This document shows positions 44,285 through 53,194 of a DNA stretch of 64,000 nucleotides, one piece after another. Source of the stretch: Rhodocyclaceae bacterium (lineage in GTDB: Bacteria; Pseudomonadota; Gammaproteobacteria; Burkholderiales; Rhodocyclaceae). The stretch lies in assembly GCA_023150275.1 (NCBI GenBank), contig JAKLLG010000003.1, forward strand, positions 186,001-250,000, read 5' to 3'. How positions within the stretch are numbered: the first letter of the stretch is position 1; every line of letters begins with the position of its first letter. A program made the position numbers and the translations under genes. Below the pieces are notes generated by a model. That model did no database searches. It was not told the DNA's origin and worked only from the letters and a program-made list of their open reading frames with translations.

Positions 44285-45625
44285 ATGGTTTCATTCGAAC
44301 AGATTGCCCGCGCCCTGGAGCGTAATCGCGTCAGCCGGCGCGAGGCCTTGTGGTTGCTCGGTGCCGCGTGCGCCAGTGGTGCCGTGTCGGGCTGTGCCAC
44401 GTCCCCTGTCAGCGGCGATTCGATCCTCGTCGGCATGAGCGAGGCCGACGAGAAGGCGGTTGATGCCCGCGTTTCGCCGCATCAGTTCTCGCGCGATCTC
44501 GGTGCGGTGCAGGACCCGGCGATCAACCGCTATGTCACCGAGGTCGGTGGCCGGCTCGACGATTCAGTGCATCGCCCCGGCATGCCGTATTCGTACCGCG
44601 CCCTCAACGCCAATTACGTGAACGCCTATACCTTTCCCGGCGGCGCGATGGGCGTCACGCGCGGCATCATGGTCGAACTTGACGACGAGGCGGAGTTGGC
44701 CGCCCTGCTCGGCCACGAGCTCGGCCACGTCAACGCGCGCCACGTCGCCCAGCAGCAGGGGCGCTCGATGCTGGCGCAGGCGGCCGTCGTCGGCCTCAAC
44801 GTGGCCGCCCGCGATTCGAGCTGGGGCAGTGCCATCGCCATCGGCAGCCAGCTGGGTGCCAGTGCGCTGCTCTCTGGCTATTCGCGCGACGATGAACGCG
44901 AGGCCGACGCGCTCGGCCAGGAGTACATGGTGCGCGGTGGCTACCCGGCCGCCGGCATGGTGCGCCTGCAGCAGCTCCTCGTCGATCAGGAAAAGGAGTC
45001 GCCGGGTCTGGTGCAGACGATGTTCTCCTCGCACCCGATGAGCCGGGAGCGGCGGGATACCGCGCAACGAATGGCGGAGACGAAGTACGCCGCGAGCAAT
45101 GGACGCAACCCGCAGCGCGAGCGCTACATGGACAGCACTGCCAGTCTGCGCCGGATCAAGCCGACCATCGACGATCTCAAGGATGGCGAGACAGCGATGG
45201 CGAAGAAGGATTACCGCATTGCCGAGACGAAGTTCGCGTCCGCCGTGAAGCGCACGCCGCAGGACTATGCGGCGAACGTGCGCATGGCGCAGTGCCTGCA
45301 GGCAACCGGCCGCAGCCGCCAGGCCCTCGACTACGCCGACAGTGCACGCAAGCTCTATCCGCAGGAGGCGCAGGCGCACAAGGTGGCCGGCGTGCTGGCG
45401 CTCGAACTGCGCGATCCGGGCACCGCGCTGCAGCGCCTTGAAGAATACGACCGCGTGTTGCCGGGCGATCCCGCGATCACGTTCCTCAAGGGCGTCTCTT
45501 ACGAAGGCACCGGCAACCGCCGCGCCGCGGCACAGCACTACAGCGCCTTCCTGCGCCAGAGCCAGCAGGGCGATGCCGCAAAATATGCCTATTCGCGGCT
45601 CAAGGGCTGGGGGTACGTGCGCTGA
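44285..45625 (+). CDS. M48-family metalloprotease with TPR repeats, predicted lipoprotein
   Basis: 446-residue BepA/YfgC-like envelope protease. HELGH at 144-148 and EREAD (third zinc ligand Glu) form the M48 site; the C-terminal 140 residues are TPR-like (YRIAETKFASAVKRTPQDYAANVRMAQ region). The N-terminus has NRVSRREALWLLG, a twin-arginine-like motif, followed by a lipobox VSGC at about 34-37, so Tat export and lipidation are predicted. ATG 44285 is preferred over ATG 44261 because GGAGG lies nine bases before it. BepA-type proteases degrade or assemble outer-membrane proteins such as LptD. Confidence 0.9.
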   Translation: MVSFEQIARALERNRVSRREALWLLGAACASGAVSGCATSPVSGDSILVGMSEADEKAVDARVSPHQFSRDLGAVQDPAINRYVTEVGGRLDDSVHRPGMPYSYRALNANYVNAYTFPGGAMGVTRGIMVELDDEAELAALLGHELGHVNARHVAQQQGRSMLAQAAVVGLNVAARDSSWGSAIAIGSQLGASALLSGYSRDDEREADALGQEYMVRGGYPAAGMVRLQQLLVDQEKESPGLVQTMFSSHPMSRERRDTAQRMAETKYAASNGRNPQRERYMDSTASLRRIKPTIDDLKDGETAMAKKDYRIAETKFASAVKRTPQDYAANVRMAQCLQATGRSRQALDYADSARKLYPQEAQAHKVAGVLALELRDPGTALQRLEEYDRVLPGDPAITFLKGVSYEGTGNRRAAAQHYSAFLRQSQQGDAAKYAYSRLKGWGYVR

Positions 45626-45651
45626 GCGGGTGATTCCCGGGCCGCGCTTGT

Positions 45652-46371
45652 TCAGGCCGGCTTCTGCAGGACATCGACGCGTTGCGGGTTGGTGAAGGTG
45701 GCGCCCTGCGGCGTCAGGTGCGTCTCGAACTTGCGCCGCACCTCAGCGTAAAGTGATGGCGAAAGCGCATGATTGCTGTGGGTGACGCGGATCATGCGCG
45801 CGTCGAACTGATCGAAGCTGTCGAACTGGCTGCGGGTGTTGAAGAAGCGTTCCTCCCGCAGCGCCAACGGCCCATTTCCTACGGCGCGGCAGATTGCCGC
45901 GAAGGCAGCCTCGCGCACGATCCTTTCATCGTGGAAGAGGCGCATGATCTCGTTCAACTCGCCGGCGAAGACCGGCTCCGAGATCCAGACCAGACCGCCG
46001 GGCTTCAGCACGCGGGCAATTTCGGTCAGTGCCGCATCCATGCGCGCGACCGGCACGTGATGCAGCGACTTGAACATGATCACGATGTCGAAGGAAGCGT
46101 CGGCCGCGGGAATCGCCTCGGCGCCGCCGTGCGCGAAGCGTACGTTCGGCAGGTCGGCGATCTGCAGGTTCTTCGCGTGCTGGATTGCGTCGACCTCCAG
46201 CGCGAGGATTTCGCGAGGGCGGCCGGTTTCCGCGAGCGTGCGTGTCTTTTCGGCGCGGCCGCAACCGAGTTCGAGCACGCGCGCGCCGTCGAAGGGCAGC
46301 GTGTCGAGCATCAGCGTCACTTCGTTGATCGGCGGCGCGTTGCGGACTTGTGCAGTGTCGGCAATCTTCAT
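45652..46371 (-). CDS. SAM-dependent class I methyltransferase
   Basis: 239-residue Rossmann methyltransferase: motif I VLELGCGRAEKT, acidic residue in LALEVD, motif IV-like FDIVIMFKSLHHV, and LKPGGLVWISEP after the core. It resembles the UbiE/Methyltransf_11 group; SLHHV is common there. No partner genes indicate the substrate. Start MKIADTAQ at 46371; ATG 46311 (MLDTLPF) is internal. Convergent with the M48 gene. A strong palindrome lies immediately upstream. Confidence 0.85.
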   Translation of the reverse strand: MKIADTAQVRNAPPINEVTLMLDTLPFDGARVLELGCGRAEKTRTLAETGRPREILALEVDAIQHAKNLQIADLPNVRFAHGGAEAIPAADASFDIVIMFKSLHHVPVARMDAALTEIARVLKPGGLVWISEPVFAGELNEIMRLFHDERIVREAAFAAICRAVGNGPLALREERFFNTRSQFDSFDQFDARMIRVTHSNHALSPSLYAEVRRKFETHLTPQGATFTNPQRVDVLQKPA

Positions 46372-46390
46372 GGCGGAGTCCTGCGAACGG

Positions 46391-46426
46391 GGAGGGGAAT
46401 ATTAACAGATGGTGATATTCCCCTCC
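46391..46426. other. 12-bp perfect inverted repeat
   Basis: GGAGGGGAATAT / ATATTCCCCTCC with a 12-base spacer (TAACAGATGGTG), 20 bases upstream of the methyltransferase start and 100 bases after the lipoprotein stop (both minus strand). There is no T-tract on the minus strand. It could be an operator for the methyltransferase or a processed-end hairpin. Confidence 0.6.
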
Positions 46427-46525
46427 GCAGAACCTCGGCAACAACCCGTTCCGGGGCCGGAGCGCCTGCTGCTCAAGGCTCAGCGTGTCGAATTCCGCCG
46501 GTCGCAATTCACCGTTCTTCAGGCC

Positions 46526-47392
46526 TCATTCGGCCTGCGTCTCGTCAACACTGATGTCCAGTCCCCAGGCACCGGTGTTGTCGGTGAGGACGTCGTCATT
46601 GACGCACACTTCCAGCGGCGCGCGCTGCGTCGTCGTGAACGTCACTCTGGAACTGCCCGGAACAACCTGCGTTCCGGCCCGCAGAACCAGCGAGTACTTG
46701 GCAAGACCCCGGAAGGGGAATGTCGAGGGGGCACTGGAGCCCTGCTGACCATCAGGGCCGTACAAGCATCCGTTGAGGATGCATCCGAAATTGATCTTGA
46801 TCGCCGGGTCCGGATTGGCCGTGATGCTGACGCGGGTGTTCGGACGCAGCGGGCGAACGTCCGGAACGAAGGCGCAGGCCGTGATTCCCACCGGTTGACC
46901 GAATACCTGCTGGAACGGCTGTCCGAGCGCGAGTCGATACACCGAGCTGGTGCTGCCGGAGGTGTGCCGCATCACCTGGATTGACTGTCGCGCTTCGCCC
47001 ATGCAGTTGCGTGCCGAAAACGCGTGGATCGTCTTCACTCCCGGCCAGGCCAGCGAATAGGTGTGCGTGGCTTCGAAGGGGCGCGGATTGGCATCTGTCC
47101 CGAAATCGAAGGGACTGGGGCTGAATACGCGGCTGCCGTCGCCGAATTCGAGGCCGACGGAGTCGCATTGCCCTTTTCCCCAGACGCGTACGGTGACGGG
47201 CTGATTGGTGGTGACGCCGCACGGTGTGTTGAACGTCGAATCGCAAACGGTCGGCGTGTTGGGGGCGACTTCAACACGGGTAATCGCTCCGGAACACGCC
47301 TGCAGGAGCACGACCGGAATCGCGATCAAGGGCAGCGAGAGGCGACGGGGAAAGGAAGGGACTGCCTTGGCGGAAACGGTGCTCATGTCCAT
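46526..47392 (-). CDS. Hypothetical lipoprotein with PKD-like region
   Basis: 288 residues. The N-terminus has basic PRRLSLPLIAIPVVLLQACSG, a type II signal with Cys33. The mature part contains a GDGS-type turn and a THTYSLAWPGVKTI stretch that resembles a PKD domain. Several cysteines (CDSTFNTPC, CILNGC) suggest disulfides. A short ribosome site GGAGG lies four bases before ATG 47392; MSTVSAK at 47386 is the alternative start. No known function. It precedes the methyltransferase on the same strand but with a 154-base gap. Confidence 0.7.
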   Translation of the reverse strand: MDMSTVSAKAVPSFPRRLSLPLIAIPVVLLQACSGAITRVEVAPNTPTVCDSTFNTPCGVTTNQPVTVRVWGKGQCDSVGLEFGDGSRVFSPSPFDFGTDANPRPFEATHTYSLAWPGVKTIHAFSARNCMGEARQSIQVMRHTSGSTSSVYRLALGQPFQQVFGQPVGITACAFVPDVRPLRPNTRVSITANPDPAIKINFGCILNGCLYGPDGQQGSSAPSTFPFRGLAKYSLVLRAGTQVVPGSSRVTFTTTQRAPLEVCVNDDVLTDNTGAWGLDISVDETQAE

Positions 47393-47562
47393 GAAGCCTC
47401 CAAAGTGGGTGTTGGGTGCCGGGGCTGTGGCGAATTGCCCGCCCGGTGAGGCGTGGCGCTACGGACAGGCTGGACGCCGCGAAGGGCTGTTGTCGTGTGG
47501 GCCACGGCCCAGTATAGACACTGGAAACGACAATGTAATTATGACTTTGGTATTAACGCGAG

Positions 47563-47594
47563 CGGGGTGCGGCGGCGGGCGCCGCCGCACCCCG
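47563..47594. other. 32-bp near-perfect GC palindrome
   Basis: CGGGGTGCGGCGGCG / CGCCGCCGCACCCCG separated by GG: 15 bp on each side, at 71 bases after the DUF805 stop (minus strand). It probably acts as a hairpin terminator or barrier for the DUF805 transcript, although a T-tract is lacking. Confidence 0.6.
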
Positions 47595-47664
47595 GGCTTG
47601 CACTCCACCATGCCCGAGGTGCCGCGCGACACGGCAATACGGGTGGGCGACAGATCAGCGGCGT

Positions 47665-48243
47665 TCAGCGCCCGCTTGCGGAGGCTGGCGCCGGGGCGAC
47701 GCTCGTTTGGCTTCCCTGGGCGGCGCGGGCACGCTTCGTGTAGTCCTGGTAGGCCGGGATCGCGATTGCCGCGAGAATTCCCGTCAGGAAAAGACCGATC
47801 AGGACAATGATGACGAACACGCCGGCACGTCCGTTCGGCGCGGTCTTGTTGCCGAAACGGTTCGGACCGTCGGTGCCCGGAACGAAGAGAAACAGGAAGT
47901 TGACGAGCGGCACCAGGACAAGCACCGAGAGCCAGCCCGTGGTGTTGAAATCGTGGCTGCGCTTGATCGCCAGCATCACGCTCACATAGATCACCGGGAG
48001 ATAGGCCAGGGGGGCGATGGCCGGCGTCGTTACGACGGCGAGAATCCCGGCGACGATCGAGATCAGGAAGGTCAGCCCCATCGAATAGCCGAGATAGCGG
48101 ATGCGGCCGATGCGACCCGCCGGCGAAAACAGGTTGAGCCGGAATTCGCCATCGATTCCGGTTCCGGCGTCGTCGAGCGGCGCCGCGGGTGCGCGAAAGG
48201 GGTTGTGTTCGGTGTTTGCGGTGTTCGCGAGGTTGCTCGTCAT
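47665..48243 (-). CDS. DUF805-family membrane protein
   Basis: 192 residues, four predicted membrane spans (for example LGYSMGLTFLISIVAGILAVV and AGVFVIIVLIGLFLTGILAAIA). GRIGRIRYLGYSM before the first span and RSHDFNTTGW with NRFG are the DUF805 signatures. The cytoplasmic Asn-rich front (about 1-40) contains NPFRAPAAP, a short motif also present near the start of the BPSS1780 protein (NPFQAPTAN). Start ATG 48243. Divergent from the SpoIIM gene. Confidence 0.88.
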   Translation of the reverse strand: MTSNLANTANTEHNPFRAPAAPLDDAGTGIDGEFRLNLFSPAGRIGRIRYLGYSMGLTFLISIVAGILAVVTTPAIAPLAYLPVIYVSVMLAIKRSHDFNTTGWLSVLVLVPLVNFLFLFVPGTDGPNRFGNKTAPNGRAGVFVIIVLIGLFLTGILAAIAIPAYQDYTKRARAAQGSQTSVAPAPASASGR

Positions 48244-48431
48244 GCCGGGATCTCCGTGTCGTTGGCAGCTGGTGTTTCTTGTGTGTGCAGCGGATTGTAT
48301 GCCGCCGGCAATGTTATTCCAACGGGCTTTCCTCGCATGGCCCGCGCCATGCACGGGCGGACGCGCTGGCGCGTGCCGGTGGCGTCGCGCGGATCAAACC
48401 GATAACATTCCGCCTTCATAGCGAGGCGTGG

Positions 48432-49445
48432 ATGAAGGAAACCCTGTTTATCGAGCAGCGGCAGCAGGAGTGGGCGGCCTGGGATCGCTGGCTGAATGCA
48501 AGCGCGAAGCAAGCCGAAATCGCCGACAACGCGCGCTCGGGTGGCGACGAACCGGCACCCGCCGTGCTCTCCGTCGATGCGCTGCCATCCGCCTATCGTC
48601 GGCTGTGCCAGGATCTGTCGCTGGCGCGTGACCGCAATTATTCGAGCGCGCTCGTTCATTCCCTGCACAGTCGCGTGCTGAGCGCGCACCAGCGCATCTA
48701 TGGCGCACGCCGGCGCATGCAGGGACACTGGCTTTCGTTTCTCGTCGCCGGCCTGCCGCGGCTGGTGCGCGAGGAAGCGCGCTACGTGCTGGCTTCGGCG
48801 GCGTTATTTCTGTTGCCGCTGCTGACTACCCTGCTGCTGCTTCAATCGTACCCGGACGGCGTTTATCTCGTGATGTCGCCGGAACATGTCGCGCAGTACG
48901 AGGAAATGTATTCGCCAACGGCGGAACGCCTGGGGCGCCGCAAGACGGCCTCGGACGAACTGACGATGCTTGCGTTCTATATCGCCAACAACGTGCGCAT
49001 CGATTTCCAGTGCTTTGCCGGCGGGATCGCCTTCGGGCTCGGCAGCATCTTCTTCCTCGTCTACAACGGATTGCTGATTGGTGCGACGGCCGGTTACCTG
49101 ACACAGATAGGGCATGTTGAAACTTTCTGGGGTTTCGTTGCCGGGCACAGCGCGCCGGAATTGATCGGCGCAGTGTTCTCCGGCGCTGCCGGGTTGAGGA
49201 TCGGCATGGCGCTGGTGGCCCCCGGCCGGCTGCGCCGCAGCGATGCCCTCAAGGCGGCGGCGCGGCGTGCGATCCCCCTGCTCTATGGCGCGGCCCTGCT
49301 GACGTTCAGCGCGGCATTCATCGAAGCCCTGTGGTCACCGTCGCGAACGATTCCGTTCGAAATCAAGATCGGCGCGGGCATCGGGCTATGGATCTGCCTG
49401 CTCCTCTACTTCGTGTTCGCGGGGCGGCGCACGCATGCAGCTTGA
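48432..49445 (+). CDS. Stage II sporulation protein M-like (SpoIIM/DUF95) membrane protein
   Basis: 337 residues: a helical cytoplasmic N-half (about 1-100), then five or so spans (about 115-135 LASAALFLLPLLTTLLLLQS, FAGGIAFGLGSIFFLVYNGL, and later ones). NVRIDFQCFAGG, NGLLIGATAGYL and HSAPELIGAVFSGAAG are SpoIIM-family signatures. The organism is not a spore former; this family is common in non-sporulators beside MoxR/DUF58 genes. ATG 48432 follows a G-rich stretch. It is the first gene of the seven-gene operon; its end overlaps the next gene by 11 bases. Confidence 0.88.
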   Translation: MKETLFIEQRQQEWAAWDRWLNASAKQAEIADNARSGGDEPAPAVLSVDALPSAYRRLCQDLSLARDRNYSSALVHSLHSRVLSAHQRIYGARRRMQGHWLSFLVAGLPRLVREEARYVLASAALFLLPLLTTLLLLQSYPDGVYLVMSPEHVAQYEEMYSPTAERLGRRKTASDELTMLAFYIANNVRIDFQCFAGGIAFGLGSIFFLVYNGLLIGATAGYLTQIGHVETFWGFVAGHSAPELIGAVFSGAAGLRIGMALVAPGRLRRSDALKAAARRAIPLLYGAALLTFSAAFIEALWSPSRTIPFEIKIGAGIGLWICLLLYFVFAGRRTHAA

Positions 49446-51003
49446 CCAGCTTCAGCTGATGCTTCGCCGGCGCAGCCCCTGGGAGGCGCTGGACCTCGGG
49501 CTGGTGATGCTTCGTCACTGGCGCGGCCCGGTCTACAAAGTATGGCTGGTGAGCTTCGTCGCATTCTCCGCGCTGATCATCGCCCTGCTGTGGCCGTGGC
49601 CTTGGCTTGCGACGCTGATCATCTGGTGGCTGAAACCGCTGTTCGACCGCATCCTGCTCAAGGTCTTCGCCGAGGCTTCGTTTGGCGCCGCGCCATCGTT
49701 ACGCGAGGTCTGGCGCGCGTTGCCGGGGCTGCTGAAGCATTCCAGCCTGCTCGCCGGCCTCACCTATCGTCGCCTCAGCGTGCATCGCTCCTTCGATCTG
49801 CCGGTCTGGCAGCTCGAAGGGCAGCGCGGCAAGGCGGCGCGCCTGCGCCTGCGGGTGCTCGGGCGCAAGTCGAGCAGCTATGCAGCGTGGCTGACCTTCG
49901 TCTGCGTGCACGTCGTTGTCATCTTCGAGTTCGGGCTGGTGGGCCTGCTCGACATACTGACGCCCTCCGACGGCATGCCCGCAAGCGGCTGGGCCGAGCT
50001 GTTCTCGGGGGAGGGCAACGACGCGTACATGCATGTCTTTTCCGTGGCATGGGTCGTCGCCGAGTCGATTGTCGAACCTTTCTTCGTGGCGGCCGGATTT
50101 TCGCTGTATCTCAACCGCCGCGCGGAGCTGGAAGGCTGGGATATAGAAGTCGCGTTCCGCCACATGGCCGCACGCAAGGCAGAGGCCGCGGCTTCCGTGA
50201 ACAGCGCGGCCGGTCCCGCGGCGTTGATGGTCGCGGGCGCGATTGCCCTGTCGTTGCTGCTGTCGTTCCCCGGCACGGCCAGCGCCGATGATGCGCTACT
50301 CGCGCCGCTCGATGCGCCTGCGCCAACGCCGTCGGTGGTGCCGGGCAAGCGCCCGGAAGGCATGATCAGGCAGGCCGCCGAGCGCGTGCTGGCCGATCCG
50401 GTGTTCGGTCACAAGGTGGAGGAATCGAGCTGGCGTCCGCGCAAGAAGGATGGCGAGAAGCGCAGTGCCGAAGTGCCGGAATGGATGAAGCAGCTGGCGA
50501 AATGGGCGGAGACATTCGCGACGGGCGTGCGCGGCATCATCTACGTGCTGCTCTTCCTGGGGGTGGCGTTCCTGCTGGTGCTGGCCTATCGCTACCGCCA
50601 CCTCGTCATCGGCGAGCGGCTTGCCGCTGCGCCGACGCCGGAGACGCTCTTCGGCCTCGATCTGCGCCCCGCTTCCTTGCCCGACGACATTGCCGCCGCC
50701 GCGCTCGTCGAGGTCGAGAACGGGCGCCTCGTCGCTGCGCTCTCCCTGCTGTACCGTGGCGCGCTGGTGGAATTGATCCGCAGGCAGCACATCGAGTTTC
50801 GCGCCGGCGATACCGAGGATGCCTGCCTGCGCCGTGTCCGCGGGCGCATCGATGCGCAGGCCGCCGGCTATTTTGCGCAGCTGCTCGACGCCTGGAAGCA
50901 GGCGGCCTACGCCGAGGTTCCCCCCGCCGCCGAGCGTATTCGCGATCTCTGTGGCAACTGGGGCCGGTATTTCTCAGCTCAGGCAAGCAGGGCGACGGCA
51001 TGA
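49435..51003 (+). CDS. DUF4129 membrane protein
   Basis: 522 residues. Spans are predicted at about 36-62, 145-170, 200-220, 258-280 and 360-385; a cytoplasmic C-terminal DUF4129 domain is at about 410-500 (ALSLLYRGALVELIRRQHIEF, DTEDACLRRV). In other bacteria this domain is fused to transglutaminase-like proteins, but no transglutaminase Cys/His/Asp triad is present here. Overlaps both neighbours (11 bases with SpoIIM, ATGA with the next gene), so translation is coupled. Function unknown, likely a membrane scaffold for the MoxR complex. Confidence 0.82.
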   Translation: MQLDQLQLMLRRRSPWEALDLGLVMLRHWRGPVYKVWLVSFVAFSALIIALLWPWPWLATLIIWWLKPLFDRILLKVFAEASFGAAPSLREVWRALPGLLKHSSLLAGLTYRRLSVHRSFDLPVWQLEGQRGKAARLRLRVLGRKSSSYAAWLTFVCVHVVVIFEFGLVGLLDILTPSDGMPASGWAELFSGEGNDAYMHVFSVAWVVAESIVEPFFVAAGFSLYLNRRAELEGWDIEVAFRHMAARKAEAAASVNSAAGPAALMVAGAIALSLLLSFPGTASADDALLAPLDAPAPTPSVVPGKRPEGMIRQAAERVLADPVFGHKVEESSWRPRKKDGEKRSAEVPEWMKQLAKWAETFATGVRGIIYVLLFLGVAFLLVLAYRYRHLVIGERLAAAPTPETLFGLDLRPASLPDDIAAAALVEVENGRLVAALSLLYRGALVELIRRQHIEFRAGDTEDACLRRVRGRIDAQAAGYFAQLLDAWKQAAYAEVPPAAERIRDLCGNWGRYFSAQASRATA

Positions 51004-52187
51004 AGCGATCCGTCGTCTGGGGTTTGCTGGTGCTGCTCGTGCTGGGCGTGGCGGGCAGCCTGTGGTTTCTCGACAACTTCGAACAGGTGCCGACCAGCCG
51101 CTGGGAAGCCGCCGCACCGGAAGCGCAGCGCAATCCCTATCTCGCCTTCGAACGCCTCGGCACGCAACTCGGGCGGCCGGTCACGCGCATCGCTTCGCCG
51201 CAGTCGCTCGACAGCCTGGCGCCCGGCGGCGTCCTCATTCTCGACCAGCATCGCCGGCAGAACATCAATGGCGCACGCGCTGACCGCATACTGGACTGGG
51301 TCGCACAGGGCGGCTATCTGATCGTCGCCGCGGAACCGGTTGCCGACGACCCGCTGCTCGCCCGGCTGGGTGCGAGCCGCTACCGCGCCAAGGCGTCGCT
51401 GCAGTGCAAGCCGGATGAGGCGGCCGCGCCGGATGCCGACACGCCGGCAAAGCCGGTGCCTCCGCGGGGGAACCCGTTGCTTGAGGTGCGCCTGCCGGAT
51501 GACGCGACGACTTTCCGCATCGACAGATCGGGTTACGGGAATCTTCTGAGCAGTGCGCAGCCGCTGCCGGCATGGCGCGCCGGCCCCGATGAGGAAAGAA
51601 GCGTTGTTCTGCACTATGCGTGGGGGCGCGGGCAGGCAACGGTCGTCTCCAGTCTCTCCATGCTCTCCAATCGCCATCTCGGGCAGCACGATCACGCCGA
51701 GCTGATCTGGGCGCTGCTTCAGCGCTATCAGCCGCAGGGAGAGCTGCGGCTCGTCTCACGCATGGAAATGCCGACCCTCTGGGAGTGGCTGCTCGAATCG
51801 GCGTGGATGGCATCGATCAGTGCCGCCTTGCTGATCGCCTTGTGGCTGTGGCGCATTGTTCCGCGCTTCGGCGACACGATGCCGACGCCGAGCCTCGATC
51901 GCCGCAACCTGTCGCAACACCTCGCCGCGGTCGGCCGCTGTGTCTGGCGCGAAGGCGGCATCAACCACTGGCTCGATGTCGTTCGCCAGGCGATCCAGCA
52001 GCGCCTCGCGCTGCGGCATCCCTATCTGAGCCGGCAGGATGCCGCGTGGCGGCGCAAGACCCTGGCCGGGATCGCCGATTGCCGGCCGCAGGAAATCGAG
52101 CAGGCGCTGGAAGCGCGCCGGGAACGGAACCCCGACCGTTTTACCGAGGCCATCCGGATCCTGCAGCGCCTCGACCAAAGACTCTAA
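51000..52187 (+). CDS. DUF4350 membrane protein
   Basis: 395 residues. N-terminal span (about 4-25), then a DUF4350-type region with GGVLILDQH (a ThuA/gatase-like sheet, about 70-120) and SVVLHYAWGRGQATVV, followed by a second span at about 260-282 (ASISAALLIALWLWRIVP) and a cytoplasmic tail with RRNLSQHLAAVGRCVWREGG. No catalytic Cys is obvious, so it may bind rather than cut. Start ATG 51000 overlaps the previous stop. Co-occurs with MoxR/DUF58 in many bacteria. Confidence 0.8.
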   Translation: MKRSVVWGLLVLLVLGVAGSLWFLDNFEQVPTSRWEAAAPEAQRNPYLAFERLGTQLGRPVTRIASPQSLDSLAPGGVLILDQHRRQNINGARADRILDWVAQGGYLIVAAEPVADDPLLARLGASRYRAKASLQCKPDEAAAPDADTPAKPVPPRGNPLLEVRLPDDATTFRIDRSGYGNLLSSAQPLPAWRAGPDEERSVVLHYAWGRGQATVVSSLSMLSNRHLGQHDHAELIWALLQRYQPQGELRLVSRMEMPTLWEWLLESAWMASISAALLIALWLWRIVPRFGDTMPTPSLDRRNLSQHLAAVGRCVWREGGINHWLDVVRQAIQQRLALRHPYLSRQDAAWRRKTLAGIADCRPQEIEQALEARRERNPDRFTEAIRILQRLDQRL

Positions 52188-52214
52188 ACCGCAACGTCAT
52201 CAAGGATGCAACGC

Positions 52215-53192
52215 ATGAGCACGCTCAACGAAGAACAAGCGCAGAAGGTGATCACCCTGCTGCAGGCAATCCGCGCCGAGCTTGGCAAGGCCGTCATCGG
52301 CCAGTCGCAGGTGATCGACGAGGTGCTGATCGGGTTGCTCGCCGGTGCGCACGTCCTGCTCGAAGGCGTGCCCGGCCTCGGCAAGACGCTGCTGGTCAAG
52401 GCGCTGGCCAAGACCTTTTCCGGTGACTTTGCACGCATCCAGTTCACGCCCGATCTGATGCCTTCGGACGTGATCGGTCACACCATGTTCGACATGGCGA
52501 ACAACCAGTTCGTCACCCGGCGCGGCCCGGTGTTCACCAACCTGCTGCTGGCCGACGAGATCAATCGCGCTCCCGCCAAGACGCAGTCGGCGCTGCTCGA
52601 AGCAATGCAGGAGTATCAGGTGACGCTGGAAGGATCGGCGAACCGGCTGCCGCAACCCTTCATGGTGCTGGCCACCCAGAACCCGATCGAACAGGAAGGC
52701 ACCTACCCGCTGCCGGAAGCGCAGCTCGATCGCTTCCTGCTCAAGATCCGCATCGACTATCCCGATGCCAGGGACGAGGCCGCGCTGACGCGCAGCGTCA
52801 CCGCGCAGAACACCGGAGCCGAGCTGGGCGTCGGGATGGTCACGACGCTGCTCACGACCCGTCATGTCGAATCACTGCAGGCGGCCGCGGCACTGGTCAC
52901 CGTCGATGAGCGCGTTCTCGATTACGCCGTGGCGATCGTTCGTGCTACGCGTGATCACCATGGCTTTTCCGCCGGCGCCGGCCCGCGCGGCAGCATCGCG
53001 CTGGTGCGCGCATCGCGCGGCGCGGCCTTGCTCAATGGCCGCAACTTCGTGACGCCGGACGACATCAAGCGCGTCGCCTTGCCGGCCCTGCGCCATCGCG
53101 TTGCGACCTCGCCGGAAGCGGAGATCGAGGGCTTTACGGCAGACACCCTGCTGGCGGCATTGCTCGACGCCGTGCCGGCGCCGCGTAGCTGA
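52215..53192 (+). CDS. MoxR-family AAA+ ATPase
   Basis: 325 residues, cytoplasmic. Walker A GVPGLGKTL, Walker B LLADEINRAPAKTQSALLEAMQE region, sensor 1 ATQNPIEQEGTYPLPEAQLDRF and arginine finger region intact. MoxR ATPases remodel or activate partner proteins carrying vWA-like domains; here the partner is the DUF58 protein encoded 2 bases downstream. ATG 52215 with AAGGA at 52202 is preferred over ATG 52206. Member of the MoxR subfamily associated with DUF58. Confidence 0.95.
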   Translation: MSTLNEEQAQKVITLLQAIRAELGKAVIGQSQVIDEVLIGLLAGAHVLLEGVPGLGKTLLVKALAKTFSGDFARIQFTPDLMPSDVIGHTMFDMANNQFVTRRGPVFTNLLLADEINRAPAKTQSALLEAMQEYQVTLEGSANRLPQPFMVLATQNPIEQEGTYPLPEAQLDRFLLKIRIDYPDARDEAALTRSVTAQNTGAELGVGMVTTLLTTRHVESLQAAAALVTVDERVLDYAVAIVRATRDHHGFSAGAGPRGSIALVRASRGAALLNGRNFVTPDDIKRVALPALRHRVATSPEAEIEGFTADTLLAALLDAVPAPRS

Positions 53193-53194
53193 CG

